A stretch of DNA of 64,000 nucleotides from Adiantum capillus-veneris (GCA_014529385.2 CM043958.1:156587293-156651292), one strand, 5' to 3'; positions 35,623-46,146 are shown, counted from the first letter of the stretch. Notes: generated by a model from the sequence alone, not told the origin. Numbers and translations: made by a program.

Positions 35623-36526
35623 AGATTGTCACAAAAGTCGTGACAACCATTTGGTCAAACAATGTCCTCATACGGAGATCACTGAAGTAAATTCCTATTG
35701 TCTTGAGTGTGGCATCACTCACTTGATCCCCGATTGCCCGAAAAAACCAAACCAAGTAAGGAAAATCACGACAAATGTATTAGGGATTGTTCAACTACCT
35801 AGTAGCTCAGAAAATGAAAATGTTGTACCAGTTCAAGTAGTTACGAGAGCACAAGCTCAAAAGAAAGCTAATGAGAATCCAGAGACAAAGAACACGGAAA
35901 GTGACACAAGTCCAAAGATAGATGATGGACCAAAGACAGACGCACCTAATCAGAAAACCAAGAGCAAACGAAATAGTTGGAAAGCTAGAAAGACTAGGAT
36001 GAAAGAATGCAGGGAACGAGAGAAAAAATCCCTAGCTGAGAAGCTTACCAAAGCTGAGGAGAAGATAAAACAACATGAGGAAAAGGAGGCACCTTCTCTT
36101 ACACAGATGGTTAAACCTCTAGAAGAACCATCCGCGGAGGAGAAACCGAGAAGTGCTAGGTCATGAGGATCTGTGTTGGTAGAGAAGGTTAATGAGACAT
36201 TAGATGCCCTCTTGAAAGCCTATGATGTGAGGCTCAAAAACAACCAAACCCAAGAACACAGGTGGATGACATATCCCTATGAGGAACTAGAAAAGCAAAG
36301 GTTTGAAATGTGCCAGAAAATGATTCAAACAGCCCAAGCTTTACTAGAACCACCAGTTGCAAAACCTAAGGATGTGATCCATGTCATGCCTACACAAGTA
36401 ATCCCACCAAACCAGGAACAAAAAGAGCGAGATTCTAGTCATAAGCACATACCAAACCTCAAAGACCCAGCATTAGAACCAAGGATAATACTGAATACCA
36501 CGGATAACTCTTCCGAGGGATTGTAA
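35623..36526 (+). pseudogene. Nucleocapsid zinc knuckles and charged linker of element B
   Basis: The frame (position 2) reads CHKSRDNHLVKQCPH, a CCHC knuckle with the second Cys changed to Ser. A second, intact knuckle follows: CLECGITHLIPDC, spacing C-x2-C-x3-H-x4-C. Then come VVPVQVVTRAQAQKKA and a Lys/Glu-rich coiled-coil-like linker (REREKKSLAEKLTKAEEKIK). A TGA at 36164-36166 precedes LVEKVNETLDALLKAYDVRL. The linker recurs in element C (62859-62533, EKQRLEMCQKMIQTIQALLE) and, in traces, in element A. Confidence 0.75.
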
Positions 36527-37829
36527 AGAGATAGATGGTCTTGACGAATTGTGGAAACAAGTCAGAGAGGCCAATGAAGCCGATGACCTAAGAAGACGAG
36601 TAGACAAGACTGGTGATGAACGAGGAGTGTTTCTACCACCAATAGAGGAATTTGAGACTAGAACTCAAATGAATCTAGACGTGCGATCGTATTGGGGCGA
36701 CAAAGGATCTGTACAATCTATGGATAGTCAAACCCATTCGCTAAGAACACTACCGTCCTACATGGGAGAGTACGAGACCAAGTCAGATGTGGTTGCAGTC
36801 CCATCATAGAGACTGTCTCCCAACAAGGCCATCGATTCAAAGGGGCTAGTAGATATTCTATCTACCCCAGTCACCTGTACAATAATGTTAGCCGAGTTGC
36901 TCAGAATAAGACCAAACATGTGGGCTAATGTGAGTAAATGTCTAGAGAAATTTGGTGTAAAAACCCCAATGACTCAAATCGAGGAAGGCATCAAAGAGCT
37001 TGAAATGCCCCAACTAAATACTAGGCCAGTGCCATTAAACAAGGTAGGCGAGTATTACGAGGGAGAAGATGGAAACACCACCCTTCCTGTGGAATTCAAT
37101 AATGTAAAAACCATGGTAATCCTTGACAGTGGAGCTGGTGTGGCCATTGTAACCAAAGAGGTTTGGAAAAAATGGGGAAAACCTGCCTTGATATCCACAC
37201 GAACGACCCTGCAGCTTGCAGACGGACACAAGGAAAATCCCCTAGGACTGCTAGAAAAAGTATTTATTACTTCTTGTGGCATTGAATATGAACACACTTT
37301 TGCTGTTGTTGACTTTGGCAAGAAGAACAACTATGACATCATTCTAGGAAGACCATTCATGCGACAATTGAAAATGGTCCAAGATTGGGGTTATGACCAT
37401 ATATACCTGAGACATATGGAAACCATAACAAAGGTAAACTTGAGGGACCATAGCTATAGGGATGTGACGAGAACACCGGTTGAGGAGATTGATTCCTCCA
37501 CAGTAGCAGGATCAGAACTTCCAGCTTGGTTAGGTAAGCCAAAAGAACTGTGGATGTGTGAAGCTTCACAATGTGGTAGCTTGAAACGTGAGGAATGTAT
37601 CCTAGAACGGGTTATAGAGGATAGGGACTATATCCCAGAACCATTTCTTGAAGAAGAGTTAGAGCCTTTTGGATGGGAACACATCTTGGCTACTCTGGAT
37701 GTGTGCGCCGTGGAGGATGCTCCCACAACAAAGTTTTGTGATGAAAATGGCTATGATGTCATTCCTTATTTTGTTGAGTGTAATCCAGGAAAACGAAGAG
37801 AACCAGACATCAACAAGCTCTCGAAATAA
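36527..37829 (+). pseudogene. Retropepsin (aspartic protease) of element B, one nonsense codon
   Basis: The frame contains WKQVREANEADDLRRRVDKT, then a TAG at 36807-36809 where element C has CAA (Gln). It then runs open to 37829. The protease core starts near MVILDSGAGVAIVTKEVW (catalytic DSG at 37125-37133). It continues with SCGIEYEHTFAVVDF and DIILGRPFMRQLKMVQDWGY (conserved ILGRPF flap-end motif). The C-terminal part (YIPEPFLEEELEPFGWEHIL) is also found in C. The catalytic motif is intact; a single C-to-T change would explain the stop. The frame ends in a 160-bp overlap with the next ORF. Confidence 0.85.
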
Positions 37830-38913
37830 GGAGCAAACAAAGAAATGTGGAGAATCAAAAGATGAAGAAGACGACGAGTTCTATGACTCTGTAGAACACT
37901 TCGAGCTTCAAGAAGATCAACCACCCGGGAATCAATGTCATCGCTACACGAATGAAGTGCATCAAAAGTGGATTCCAAAGTCCTCAGTGAAGACACAGCC
38001 ACCACAAGCATCCTCATACATGGCTCATAATAAGGATGCAAAGACTCAGCTAGGAGGAATACGACCGGAGAAACGAGCTAGCAATGCTCTAATCAATGGG
38101 CTAGAAAATTCCTCCAACAAACTACCACCCACGAGCAAACAGACAGTAACTTTCCACTACCAGCCAAAAAATCGAGGGAAAGTACAAGAATTCAACCTTG
38201 TTGAGGGTAGTAGCGATAGTGATGAATCTTACGACATCCCCTATCATCAACTCAGGCCATCACTATCACCAACCCCTTCATCAACTCAGGCCATCACTAT
38301 CACCAACCCCTATCATCAACTCAGGCCATCACTATCACCAACCCCTTCAGCAACAACCATGACATGTCAAAAGAATAGGACAACAAGTCAAAGCCAAAAA
38401 GCTCGACAAATCTGGATACCAAAAAGCCAGAGCGGCCAAAAACAGATATGGATCAAGAAGACAAAGATCTCTAATGACAAATCACAAGATCCGACACCAA
38501 AACAAAAACAAGGAAAGCGTGCACGAACGGGTAAGAATATCACAAAATTGCAAGCTTTCACAACTCAGGTTTGGGCTCCAATGAAGTTGATTCAAGCACA
38601 AAAAAGTCAGGAATTCATTTGGATTCCAAAACAACCACAGTATCAACTTTCAAAGCCTAAATCCCGTCCCCAACCAAGTGTACAAGGGCTGAAGCAAAGA
38701 CCATTGTCGACTCACACAACAAAAAGGTGGATCCCAAAGAAGTCTCTTCAAACACAAACGAAGCACGGGCAAGTATGGGTTCCCAAACGAGCGTCAGCAA
38801 CAAAACAGCCAATAATCGCAAAGAAATGGGTCCCAAAGAAGAACAACAAAACTGCTGTCAGTGCATCGCCGCTTGAATTCTTACAATTCTTCCTACGATT
38901 ACAGTACAGTTAG
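37669..38913 (+). CDS. W-[IV]-P-K repeat ORF of element B, novel
   Basis: An uninterrupted 414-codon frame in the +1 frame relative to protease. Real coding probably starts at about 37800, entered by frameshift from the protease frame, since residues 1-45 overlap protease out of frame. An acidic patch DEEDDE (65-70) is followed by a Gln/Lys/Ser/Thr-rich low-complexity protein. Eight Trp motifs stand at Trp 101, 249, 261, 302, 318, 354, 370 and 387 (KWIPKS, QIWIPK, QIWIKK, QVWAPM, FIWIPK, RWIPKK, QVWVPK, KWVPKK). Calculated charge is clearly basic. It occupies the place where RT, RNase H and integrase stand in element C. No known domain is recognised; a nucleic-acid-binding role is conceivable. 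Confidence 0.65.
   Translation: MDGNTSWLLWMCAPWRMLPQQSFVMKMAMMSFLILLSVIQENEENQTSTSSRNKEQTKKCGESKDEEDDEFYDSVEHFELQEDQPPGNQCHRYTNEVHQKWIPKSSVKTQPPQASSYMAHNKDAKTQLGGIRPEKRASNALINGLENSSNKLPPTSKQTVTFHYQPKNRGKVQEFNLVEGSSDSDESYDIPYHQLRPSLSPTPSSTQAITITNPYHQLRPSLSPTPSATTMTCQKNRTTSQSQKARQIWIPKSQSGQKQIWIKKTKISNDKSQDPTPKQKQGKRARTGKNITKLQAFTTQVWAPMKLIQAQKSQEFIWIPKQPQYQLSKPKSRPQPSVQGLKQRPLSTHTTKRWIPKKSLQTQTKHGQVWVPKRASATKQPIIAKKWVPKKNNKTAVSASPLEFLQFFLRLQYS
38244..38346 (+). repeat. Three-unit tandem repeat (34/35 bp) inside the W-x-P-K ORF
   Basis: TCATCAACTCAGGCCATCAC begins at 38244, 38278 and 38313. Two units equal 69 bp, so the reading frame is restored and YHQLRPSLSPTPS appears twice. Confidence 0.9.
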
Positions 38914-40616
38914 AAGAGAGCAAGTCGCTTCAATCAAGAAACGATACAGGAGCTTCAAAGACCATTACATTGCTTAGAATAGGAAGCCTCGCCAACAAAT
39001 GCCAATAAGCAAATTGCTTATACCCACATCTTGCACAACATAAATCTTTTCCATGCATTGACTGTGTATGCATAATAGGGCTACATTACAAGGCCTGCAT
39101 AGGCACAACTTTTAATTGCCCAAGCACAACACATACCCTTTGCGATACCCTGTCGTAAAGGATGACTCTAAATAGGAAGGGGGGAGGCATTCTAATGCAG
39201 ACCTAACATTATGACTATTAAAGGACAATGTTTTGTGAGAGGTATTGAATTTTTGCGTTTTATTGTGATAATTTTTTGACGAAATTGAGAGTATATGCCC
39301 TCATAGTAGTGTTACAGAGGAGTATGGGGACAACATCCATATATGAGCCCCTAGGGACATGTGTATAGTGTACATAGCATTTAGATTTCTATTTGAATGA
39401 TTTTTCTTTTGTTAAGTTTTTTTAAAGATTTTCTTTGTTTATTATTAAGAAAAAAATAAAAAAATCTATAATCCACATGAAGAAAAGACTGACGAGAGGC
39501 CTGAGCACTACAAATAGAATAAGGTATAGGAAAACGATGAAACTTCACGAAGAATGTCTCAGCAGCCACTACAACAGCCGAAGAACTTGTCACAAAGCAG
39601 TGTCAACAGGCAACCGACCAGTCATAAAAGTCAGAGTCGAGTAGCTAAGCCACAAAATGAGTGAGGTGTTAGTCCCAAAGCTTCAAGTAATATTCTCTGT
39701 GGTCTAAGCGTCTTAGCTATTCTAGGTACTGCTCAAGCTGGAAGAGTTGAGCATATTTACGTTGTGTCGCTCATGCTGGTATAGGTGAGCAAAAGAGTCG
39801 AAGTCTAAGTACTTAAGTCTGGTGAAGTGAAGGAGAAGGTCCAAAAGACACTCACGTACTGAGCACAGTGAGATACAAGTGGAGAAACTTCTACATCGAC
39901 AACCCTTCTTGGAAAGGTGGAAGTTATTGAGACATCTTTTGATGTCACATGTGCTACATTTATTCCTCGAAACACCCATCATCTCCTTCTTTCACATTGC
40001 ATGCTTTTGGTGACAAATTTCTCATATGCATATAGAGTGTCCCATAATTGGCACTTGCATCCGGCACTCTTTCCGTGTTTCACCCAAGCACTCACCTTTC
40101 ATGAACATGTACTTCACGTTCAACTACTCAACTCCAATAAGAGCATATACCAAAGGCATTTTTTTTCCCACCGGGTTTTTCTCTTTGGTCATCCAGGTTT
40201 TAGACCCTAATCTAAAGACGCCTATCACCATCCTCTTGTACATATTCCTTCTACATCAACAATAAGGAAATGCTACTAAAATCAATTGACAAATGAATTG
40301 GAGCACCAATTTCAGATCATAGCATACTTCTCCTCAATTGCGAGTCGAAGAATGGCCTACAATGACAAAGCTGCAGACAACACTAACAACATGATTTCAC
40401 AGAAACAAAGAAGTCCCCAATGAAGAAGAGCAGACATAAAAGTAATCAGAGGATCTCAAAAGATGAATGGTTATGATGATAGATGTCCGCTCTAATGGAT
40501 CATAGTTCTTGTTGTGGTTCGACAAAGTTACAAGCAGTGCAACAGATGAAGCCAAAACGACAGCAAAGACCACATCATCATCGACAATCAGGTCATGTCG
40601 GGGACGACATGAACGC
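38914..40616 (+). other. 3' noncoding region of element B
   Basis: 1.7 kb without convincing coding potential, partly conserved with element A (39650-40262 against 9590-10240). The position would hold RT-integrase in an autonomous relative; no YLDD/YMDD, RNase H or DDE motif is visible in any frame. Confidence 0.65.
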
Positions 40617-40628
40617 GGAAGGGGGGAG
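40617..40628 (+). other. Polypurine tract of element B
   Basis: GGAAGGGGGGAG immediately before the TGTTGACC start of the 3' LTR. Confidence 0.8.
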
Positions 40629-41585
40629 TGTTGACCGCTAGGTCAACAACACAACATAACTCAAGTTTCGAACCAAAGTCTTATCTTTTGCGAGTTATGA
40701 AATGCTGCGGATTATGGCTATAAACGTCATTTGTAATGAGTAGTTATTCTAGTTTCAGAAGCCGGGGTGCAATGGCACTTCCAGATTGTAAATACAAAGC
40801 CATTTGACCCTTTCAACCCCATTTTTGGTTAAACCTAAGGTAGCCTTAGTATATAAGGTACCTAAGTCATTTTGTAAAAGGAGACTTTAATCATAATCAA
40901 AACTTTAGCACTGCCGTCTACTGTGTGTGAGAGAGAAAGAGAGTGAGCGTGAGCTTTATCCTCTCACTAAGCCCGGCTCGCTCAACACATTGGAGATCCG
41001 ACTGCACCATTGTTGTAGGCTCGAGGAGAGCTACGCGACAACGCCAAGCATTCCACACGAGACAAAGCGCACACGTCGACGCATCTACGAGCTATTTGTG
41101 GCCGTAAGTGTATCAAACGATGTCTGTTTTCTACTTGCTAGTAGTCTATAGAATCGTGGCGACATAAGCTACGCAAAGGTACTTATAAATTTCAGTTTTG
41201 GGCACTTTCAAAATTCTACTCTGTCATCCTACGCGTTTTCCGCAGATGGGTTTAGAGTGAGGGTTTTGAGTGTAGAAGCTTAGGGACAGGTGTATCCTAG
41301 TGAGGGGATGGTGTTCCTTAAGTTTCGTACGAATCTGGCATGATTAGGTGAGTTACCTTCCGTATGTGTGTATGTGGCTAGGTGGTGTAGTTGAGAGCAG
41401 TGAGGTTCTTGATTGTGGTTTAGTTGGCCTTCCAGAGTGTTGTATATGTAGGATGGTCTCAGCCTGACAAGCTAAAGAGATTTCCTTCGTGTGCCTATCG
41501 TGTCATCTGTGTCCTCGATTGACATTATGTTGATCTAGGTAGTGTTTGCATGCACTTCATGGGTGTGTGAGTCGCTCTCGCAACA
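40629..41585 (+). repeat. 3' LTR of element B
   Basis: 957 bp, same length as the 5' LTR. The half-palindrome CATCCTACGCG is at 41225-41235, the same internal offset as in the 5' LTR. Confidence 0.9.
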
Positions 41586-41590
41586 CTCAC

Positions 41591-42137
41591 TTGCAATCAT
41601 AACAGGATTGAATTCTTTTACGGGACCCTCTAGAAATGCAGCGGAAATTTCCATGTTGGTTGGACCCTTCTGATATACATTGTAATGTATTTTTATCATC
41701 AAATCATACATGTTGGTGCAGATGGTGTTGCATCTGATGTAGTACTAGCTAGGAACCATTTGAAATGAATGACCTACTCCCTATTTACCATTTTGGATCT
41801 AAACCCTTCATGGAAAGGCCATAAGAAACATTAAACCCTACAAAATTTGTATAGAATTTGTGATGCATGGGGATGATCTTTAGAGCTTTCCATCATCCTA
41901 CGCACAATACTATAAAAAATCTTTAGGAACATTTCCTGAAATGTAATAGTTAGCATAGATAATTTTCTTGATAGCATAATAGTATGTTGATTAGAACATT
42001 GAATTGGCTAACAATGGGTATCTTTTCCACCCAAAAAGACTTGGAGAAATTGGTTCCTTCTCCCGCAAGGGCAATTGCATGAAGCTTCTTGTGGTCTTGA
42101 AGCTGAAAAGGAGAAGTGAAAACACAGAGAACACGCA

Positions 42138-42170
<33 letters not shown>

Positions 42171-42500
42171 GAGAGAGAGAGAGAGAGAGAGTACCCAAGT
42201 CCTATTTCTCTCTGGCTACCTACCTAATGTGGCACATTGGGGATCTTTGAGACGAAGAAAACTTTGCAATTTTGTAGGGAGAGGGAGAAGCAGTAGTGAT
42301 TTGTCCCTACTACTGAATTCTTTGTTTGAAGGATGGTGAGGCAACTCCTTGGAGATCCTTTGTTTATAAACCTAGCTTTACCTATGTCCTCTTGTTGAAT
42401 GCTGAGGAGAATACAAATGTCTTCCATGCAGGGGCTTGCTTGCAGGTTCCACACTCTCCTTGCATTTTTGCTTCATCACCCACCTCTTGATGGAGCCCTG
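41591..42500 (-). pseudogene. Upstream part of the minus-strand gene split by element B
   Basis: Next to the insertion the minus strand reads EISAAFLEGPVKEFNPVMI and then ASE. Taking out element B and one CTCAC copy continues the frame as VAIRPN and on to DEFEV. This shows that the target site was in a reading frame. Further upstream, 42140-41990 encodes FQLQDHKKLHAIALAGEG and FSKSFWVEKIPIVSQF, next to a poly-G/GA tract. The family is unknown and stops occur. Confidence 0.35.
42139..42191. repeat. Poly-G (31) followed by (GA)11
   Basis: 31 uninterrupted guanines (42139-42169) run straight into a GA microsatellite ending at 42191, a compound tract on one strand. Confidence 0.95.
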
Positions 42501-43654
42501 TGCAACTCTAATGCTCGTACCAAACAGCTTCAAAGAACAATGAACCTCGTTATTTAGTATGCCACAACATTTTCTAATGTTGTCAAAAAAAATGTAATTT
42601 TTGCTTTAGGGAAATATAAATCTAAGTGCTACACTAGTGATGGACATACAAAAACTTATGCTAACAAGATATATTTGTTGGCAGATGTGAACTAGCATAA
42701 AAAGAGTAGCACATTAACATGCTTCTATCATATAATGAGAACGATGTCAACCCTAATACAACAACTTGGGATTATCTTAACGCATAGTTAAAGAAGAACT
42801 ATCAAAATAAGGTATATCATCCGGACCACATGAATTTCTTGATTGTAATCAAGGGACCAGAGATCTAGAGTCATAGTATCAACATTTCTTGACCCTTGTC
42901 AAGTGATCTCACCGGGATGACTCAAGAAGTCAAAGTGGCACAATTTGATTCAAGATTAAAAAATCCTATGAAGACTAGAATTTAGAGTCTTTGCCTTACC
43001 AATTTTGCAAATGTCCTTGATGCGAGTAAACCCATGAACTTGAATAATCTAATGGCGAGAAGTGGAAACCAGAGTCTTCTCTTATTTGTGAGATCAAGAG
43101 ATCTCATTTTGAAGATGAGCAAAGGTTAGAAATTCCTGACAAAGAAGGGAGAATTTATTGTGTATGAAGGCTAGGTGAGATCATCTTTGCTACACTTGCC
43201 TTCATCTTGATCATCAGTCGAGATATTGTCCATTTAATGACTCAAGATTTACAAGATTAACATAAAATTATGGTCCCAAGAACCAGAACCTAAACCAAAA
43301 TTTGAGGAATTCTAGACTAGGCCACCTGCAACGAGCACAAGAACTTCAATCAAAACAAAAGACCTCTTCAAAATTAGGGAAAGTTTAGACCAGAGAATCC
43401 ACATTTGTGAGAAGTGGCTCCCCCAATAACAAAAACAATGGGAACCACTTCAACTGATAACCTTGTCCATGAGGAGGAGGAGGAGGAAACCAATGGCCTC
43501 AAGGGAGAGCCCAAGTTAATAGAGCTTAGGGTCCTAGAGGCGATGAAAATCAAGCAAATTTCTATGTCATGCTACAATCAAGCATCAGGGAATCAATGAG
43601 AAATTTTCAATAATTTAGATCCCAATAGAGTACCAAGGTAAGCATTTTACCTTA

Positions 43655-43930
43655 TTGATTGATTTTAGGAGTACACATTATTTTATCTCTCCTAGATGCA
43701 TTAAAAATCTCATTTTGCCTAAACATTTTGATACCGACCTCCCAATGGAATTAGCTATAGATAGAAAAGCTAGATCTTCTACTTTAGTGGGGGATTTGAA
43801 TTTTATTTTGGATGGCTTCAACACTTTAGATCATTTTATAATTTTACTCATAGAAATTTATGATGGAATTTTAGGGATGGATTGGCTTAAGAAAATAATG
43901 CTCACTTACATGGAAAAAATGATTCATTAA
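43655..43930 (+). pseudogene. Chromovirus protease with lost catalytic motif
   Basis: MIDFRSTHYFISPRCIKNL corresponds to the usual LIDSGSTHNFIS retropepsin start, with the catalytic D-S-G now D-F-R. GILGMDWLKK matches the conserved ILGMDWL motif near the end of the domain. 91 codons; inactive. Confidence 0.7.
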
Positions 43931-44080
43931 CTTTTGTAAATGAGCATAACTCTAAGGTTATTGCTACCAAAAAGTGAGGAAAATCTAAACTTGAGCTCGT
44001 GTGGGGTACTAATGTTCTTTTTAATCAAAATAAGGACAATACTCTATGCCTTTGTATCGACTATCATGGATTAAATAAGG

Positions 44081-44146
44081 CTAAAGTGTTTACTTGAATG
44101 ATCGTGCTCAAGTCTAAAGTGTTTACTTGAATGATCGTGCTCAAGC
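44081..44146. repeat. 33-bp tandem duplication
   Basis: CTAAAGTGTTTACTTGAATG plus 13 further bases occurs at 44081 and 44114, identical by eye. It lies between the RT scrap and RNase H of the chromovirus relic. Confidence 0.9.
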
Positions 44147-44149
44147 TAG

Positions 44150-44474
44150 TTTTGAAAGGCTCAAAGAAGCTTTGGTGAATGATCCAATTTTATGACTTCT
44201 GGACTCCACAAAGATGCTCATTGTCCTCACTAATGCAAGCGGACAAGCAAATGGTGGCATTCTATCTCAAGAGGAAAGCCTGGTAGCTTTTGAAGCTTGT
44301 GAGTTATGCATTCATGAGTTATATTATCCTACATATGATTTGGAATTATTAGTTGTTTTACATGCTCTTAAAATATGTTGGCATTATCTTTTTGGAAGGC
44401 AATTTAAACTACACACATGTCAAAGAGCCTCAAGTGGATTTACACCCAATCTGACCTTAATATGCAAAGAATAA
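44150..44474 (+). pseudogene. RNase H of chromovirus relic
   Basis: ASFERLKEALVNDPIL is the RT-RNase H connection. MLIVLTNASGQANGGILSQ corresponds to the D-A-S-G catalytic start (Asp replaced by Asn: TNASG). LYYPTYDLELLVVLHALKIC is the YxTxDxELLA motif, and WHYLFGRQFKLHT is the end of the domain. Confidence 0.8.
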
Positions 44475-44545
44475 GAGATGGATGGAATTATTTTGCAAAC
44501 ATGACTTTGGAACTGAATATAAACCAGCACATTTTTTAAAATTCT

Positions 44546-44782
44546 ATGTTATCTATTTCAACCAATTGTACTTTTGAAATACACCTTAAAGCTATTCTTC
44601 AAGGTAGAAATAAGCCTCTTCGCAACCGAACCATCAAGGAGCACCTTGTCAAACGGTCAACTTATCCAAAGGAGAATACTACTTGGGAACGTGATGATGT
44701 ATTCATGAAGAGGTGGACACCTCAATTTTTCAAGTGTGGGAGGATGCAAGATCTCCAATTTTTGGGTCTCTTTTTAAAATAA
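44546..44782 (+). pseudogene. Chromodomain end of pol, joined after deleted integrase
   Basis: ILQGRNKPLRNRTIKEHLVK and TYPKENTTWERDDVFMKR match the C-terminal chromodomain-type tail of chromovirus pol (RTIKEV..VKW, ATWE). It is 78 codons and follows RNase H by about 70 bp, so the integrase core was deleted. Confidence 0.7.
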
Positions 44783-44900
44783 GAAAAATAGATTCCAAAG
44801 TCCGCTTCTTAAGTTCTTGGTTTAGAACGCTTGTTGGGAGATGCTGTAAGGTTTTAAAGTGAAAAACAATGTCATTTTCAAGATCCAATAGGTCAAACGT

Positions 44901-46146
44901 ATGTTCGTTCAGTTTTGGAAAATTTTGTTTTTTTAGTTTTTTCTTGTTTTTTGTGCTTTTTATAATGACCTAAACCTAAAAATTATACTTTGTCATCATT
45001 TGGGTATTAAACGGCCATAATAAAGAAACGAGATTAAACATATTTTTTTATGATAAGTATTTTTATACAAGCGGCACCATAAATACGTAGAGGGAGTACA
45101 AAAATGTCATAATTACACAAGAGTATATTGTGCAACCTAGTTCAGCTACATTGACATTAATTATCGGGATACCATTTTTATTAGTCAAGTTGTAGCAAAA
45201 ATTGAAGGGCAAGGGGTAAGAGTTACCTTCCAAACCTGCTGCCTTGTTTTTAGCAAAGTTTCCAAAAGCAAGGGACTATATCTAGCTGAGAAGGACATGC
45301 TACATAGACTACGATGAGACTATATGTATGTATTATATGGAGTGATGCAAGATCTCCATCACATAAATTCTCTCTCATTGATATGAAAAAGAAGAAGAAA
45401 AAGAACAGTCTCTCTCTACTTGCTTACCATACTCTCTTCTTTTTTTCACGGTGTACGTGCTCTACATCAATTTTGTGGTGAAAACCTCTGTGTAGCTCTC
45501 ACCACTGCTCTCTTGAAGCAAATAAAGAAGCCTTCCAACCACATGTAATCACTTCTCGATCACAATAAGAAGCTCTAAGCTCCATATCCATCATCTCTTT
45601 CTCTATCTATTTTGTTTCTAAGAAACTACACTTTGAGTAGTTAATTTTCATATACATAGGCATGTATGGGTTTTACGAATGTGTACAAGGATGCTTCATG
45701 CTTGTTTCATCATGTTAGAATGTTGATTTATGCATATGGTGTGTTTATAATCACGTAGGTGAATAAAAAGCACATTTTGTTGTATGTCACGTAGGAGATA
45801 GGGACACTGTTTTGGTTGTATCTCATAAACCGCTATGAACCAAGTCAAATCCTTTGAACCAAAAATTAAACACATAATTTAGAGTATTTTTTCTTATGAA
45901 TTTCATGTGAAAATTCCGCACAAGTAAAGAGTTATGGTCAAAATACAGTTTGCTATCCACTGCACTAGTTAGTTTGGACCTAAGGCTCCTTAAAGAACCA
46001 CTATATAGATTCATTCGATGAAAAAAACCACTTAGAAAAATCAAAACCTTGGTTAAAATTTATAAGAAATGTAATCAAATTTCCAATATTACTTCATGAG
46101 TGCGAGGTATTACCGTTCCTTCCACAAAATTATCTATGTGCAGGGG
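44901..46146. other. No recognised gene; probable LTR or flank of the chromovirus relic
   Basis: AT-rich sequence with a CT-rich patch at 45405-45440. It lacks a pair in the window, so LTR borders cannot be set. Confidence 0.3.

Larger units (their letters stand above)
30107..41585 (+). mobile_element. Element B: complete gag-protease LTR element without RT or integrase, TSD CTCAC
   Basis: Two 957-bp LTRs (30107-31063, 40629-41585) are flanked by CTCAC at 30102-30106 and 41586-41590. A tRNA-Asp-type primer site and a polypurine tract sit at the expected inner edges. The interior (9.56 kb) has a 2.85-kb leader with a palindrome array, gag, zinc knuckles, retropepsin, a W-[IV]-P-K repeat ORF and 1.7 kb of 3' noncoding DNA. 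No RT, RNase H or integrase motif is present. By primer site and gag/protease similarity to element C it belongs to the Tat/Athila side of Ty3/gypsy. Confidence 0.9.
42720..44900 (+). mobile_element. Internally deleted chromovirus relic
   Basis: The plus-strand order is: gag zinc knuckle (CYTCLHLDHQSRYC, 43178-43225), protease (43655-43930), an RT scrap (CIDYHGLNKA near 44050), RNase H (44150-44410) and then chromodomain (44546-44782). Most of RT and the whole integrase core are missing. The join between RNase H and chromodomain lies near 44500-44545. Many frameshifts are present. The LTRs are not delimited. Confidence 0.7.
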
